This document shows, one piece after another, positions 63,908 to 64,000 of a stretch of DNA of 64,000 nt. The position numbers and the translations under genes are program-made. Numbering within the stretch: position 1 is the stretch's first letter; every line of letters begins with the position of its first letter. Location of the stretch: NCBI GenBank assembly GCA_021502835.1, contig JAKFGP010000028.1, positions 1 to 64,000 on the forward strand, written 5' to 3'. The notes beneath the pieces are model-generated. The model ran no database searches and was not told where the DNA came from. It saw nothing but the letters and a program-made list of their open reading frames with translations. Source of the stretch: Streptomyces thinghirensis. GTDB taxonomy: Bacteria; Actinomycetota; Actinomycetia; Streptomycetales; Streptomycetaceae.

Positions 63908-64000
63908 TCAGGCCGCCGGGGTGATCGCGACCGCGCAGAACGAGATCCCGTGCCGCTTCTGGCCGTTGAACTCGTTCTCCCAGTCCCGCGCCTTCAGGCC
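63908..64000 (-). CDS. C-terminus of a further element gene (5' part outside window)
   Basis: The minus strand reads GLKARDWENEFNGQKRHGIS then FCAVAITPAA and TGA at 63908-63910, three bases before the TraB ATG. It is protein-like and in the same operon. It is too short to name; similar C-termini occur in AICE proteins encoded just upstream of traB. Confidence 0.55.
   Translation of the reverse strand, partial: GLKARDWENEFNGQKRHGISFCAVAITPAA

Larger units (their letters stand above)
57118..64000 (-). mobile_element. actinomycete integrative and conjugative element (AICE), one end
   Basis: From the rlmN fragment to the window edge all genes lie on the minus strand. They read, in transcription order, TraB translocase, SpdB, three tiny genes, GGDEF protein, zinc-motif peptide, Rep initiator, Xis-like HTH, tyrosine integrase. 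This int-xis-rep plus tra/spd set defines pSAM2/SLP1-type elements. They replicate as circles, transfer double-stranded DNA through a single TraB protein and integrate site-specifically. The second end (attR), any pra/korSA-type regulators and further spd genes are beyond 64,000. Open frames here are less damaged than in smc or ftsY, but several frame breaks remain. Confidence 0.88.

Overview
The window is a GC-rich actinobacterial chromosome segment, almost certainly Streptomyces. It carries whiG, nsdA, glcP, four tandem type I signal peptidases and an adenylylatable GlnK. The gene order (thiL-thiD-rpmB-recG-rsmD-coaD-rpmF-rnc-mutM-smc-glcP-ftsY-nsdA-amtB-glnK-glnD-ffh-ftsH-rpsP-rimM-trmD-rplS-lepB x4-yifB-dprA-whiG-rpsB-tsf-pyrH-frr-cdsA) is the one known from the S. 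coelicolor core chromosome. GTG starts, overlapping stop/start codons and GC-rich hairpin terminators also fit.

Layout. 1-18,100: thiamine phosphate salvage (thiL, thiD), L28, a DAK2 fatty-acid-kinase-like protein, recG, rsmD, coaD, a coiled-coil cell-division-type protein, YceD-L32, rnc, mutM, an HxlR regulator, a secreted CAP-domain protein, acyP and smc. 18,100-25,000: glucose permease, an NCS1 nucleobase permease, ftsY, a 0.6 kb G-rich minisatellite and a small primase/polymerase-like gene. 25,000-37,850: nsdA, the nitrogen operon amtB-glnK-glnD behind a GlnR-type operator, ffh with a 20-bp terminator hairpin, an FtsH protease, a lipoprotein, a methyltransferase and a SprT-like zincin. 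37,970-56,870: the rpsP-khpA-rimM-trmD-rplS operon, the four signal peptidases, Nudix, DUF2469, yraN-yifB-dprA, the sporulation sigma factor whiG, a TetR regulator, an M23 protein, rpsB-tsf-pyrH-frr-cdsA and a VOC protein.

57,118-64,000 (and beyond): one end of an actinomycete integrative and conjugative element (AICE), all on the minus strand in the order TraB, SpdB, three tiny genes, a membrane GGDEF protein, a zinc-motif peptide, Rep, Xis, Int. The Int end abuts the first codons of rlmN (Met-Pro-Lys-Pro-Gly-Glu-Leu), after which the rlmN frame is lost. The attachment site is therefore the 5' end of a housekeeping rRNA/tRNA methyltransferase gene rather than a tRNA gene.

Sequence quality matters for every use of this annotation. 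Most long genes contain one to many single-base frame breaks, including essential ones such as smc, ffh, ftsY, rpsB and tsf. The protein families are obvious once the frames are joined, so I treat the breaks as consensus errors, give each gene its full reconstructed span and note where the frame changes. Family names rest on recognition of the translated sequences; no database search was run.
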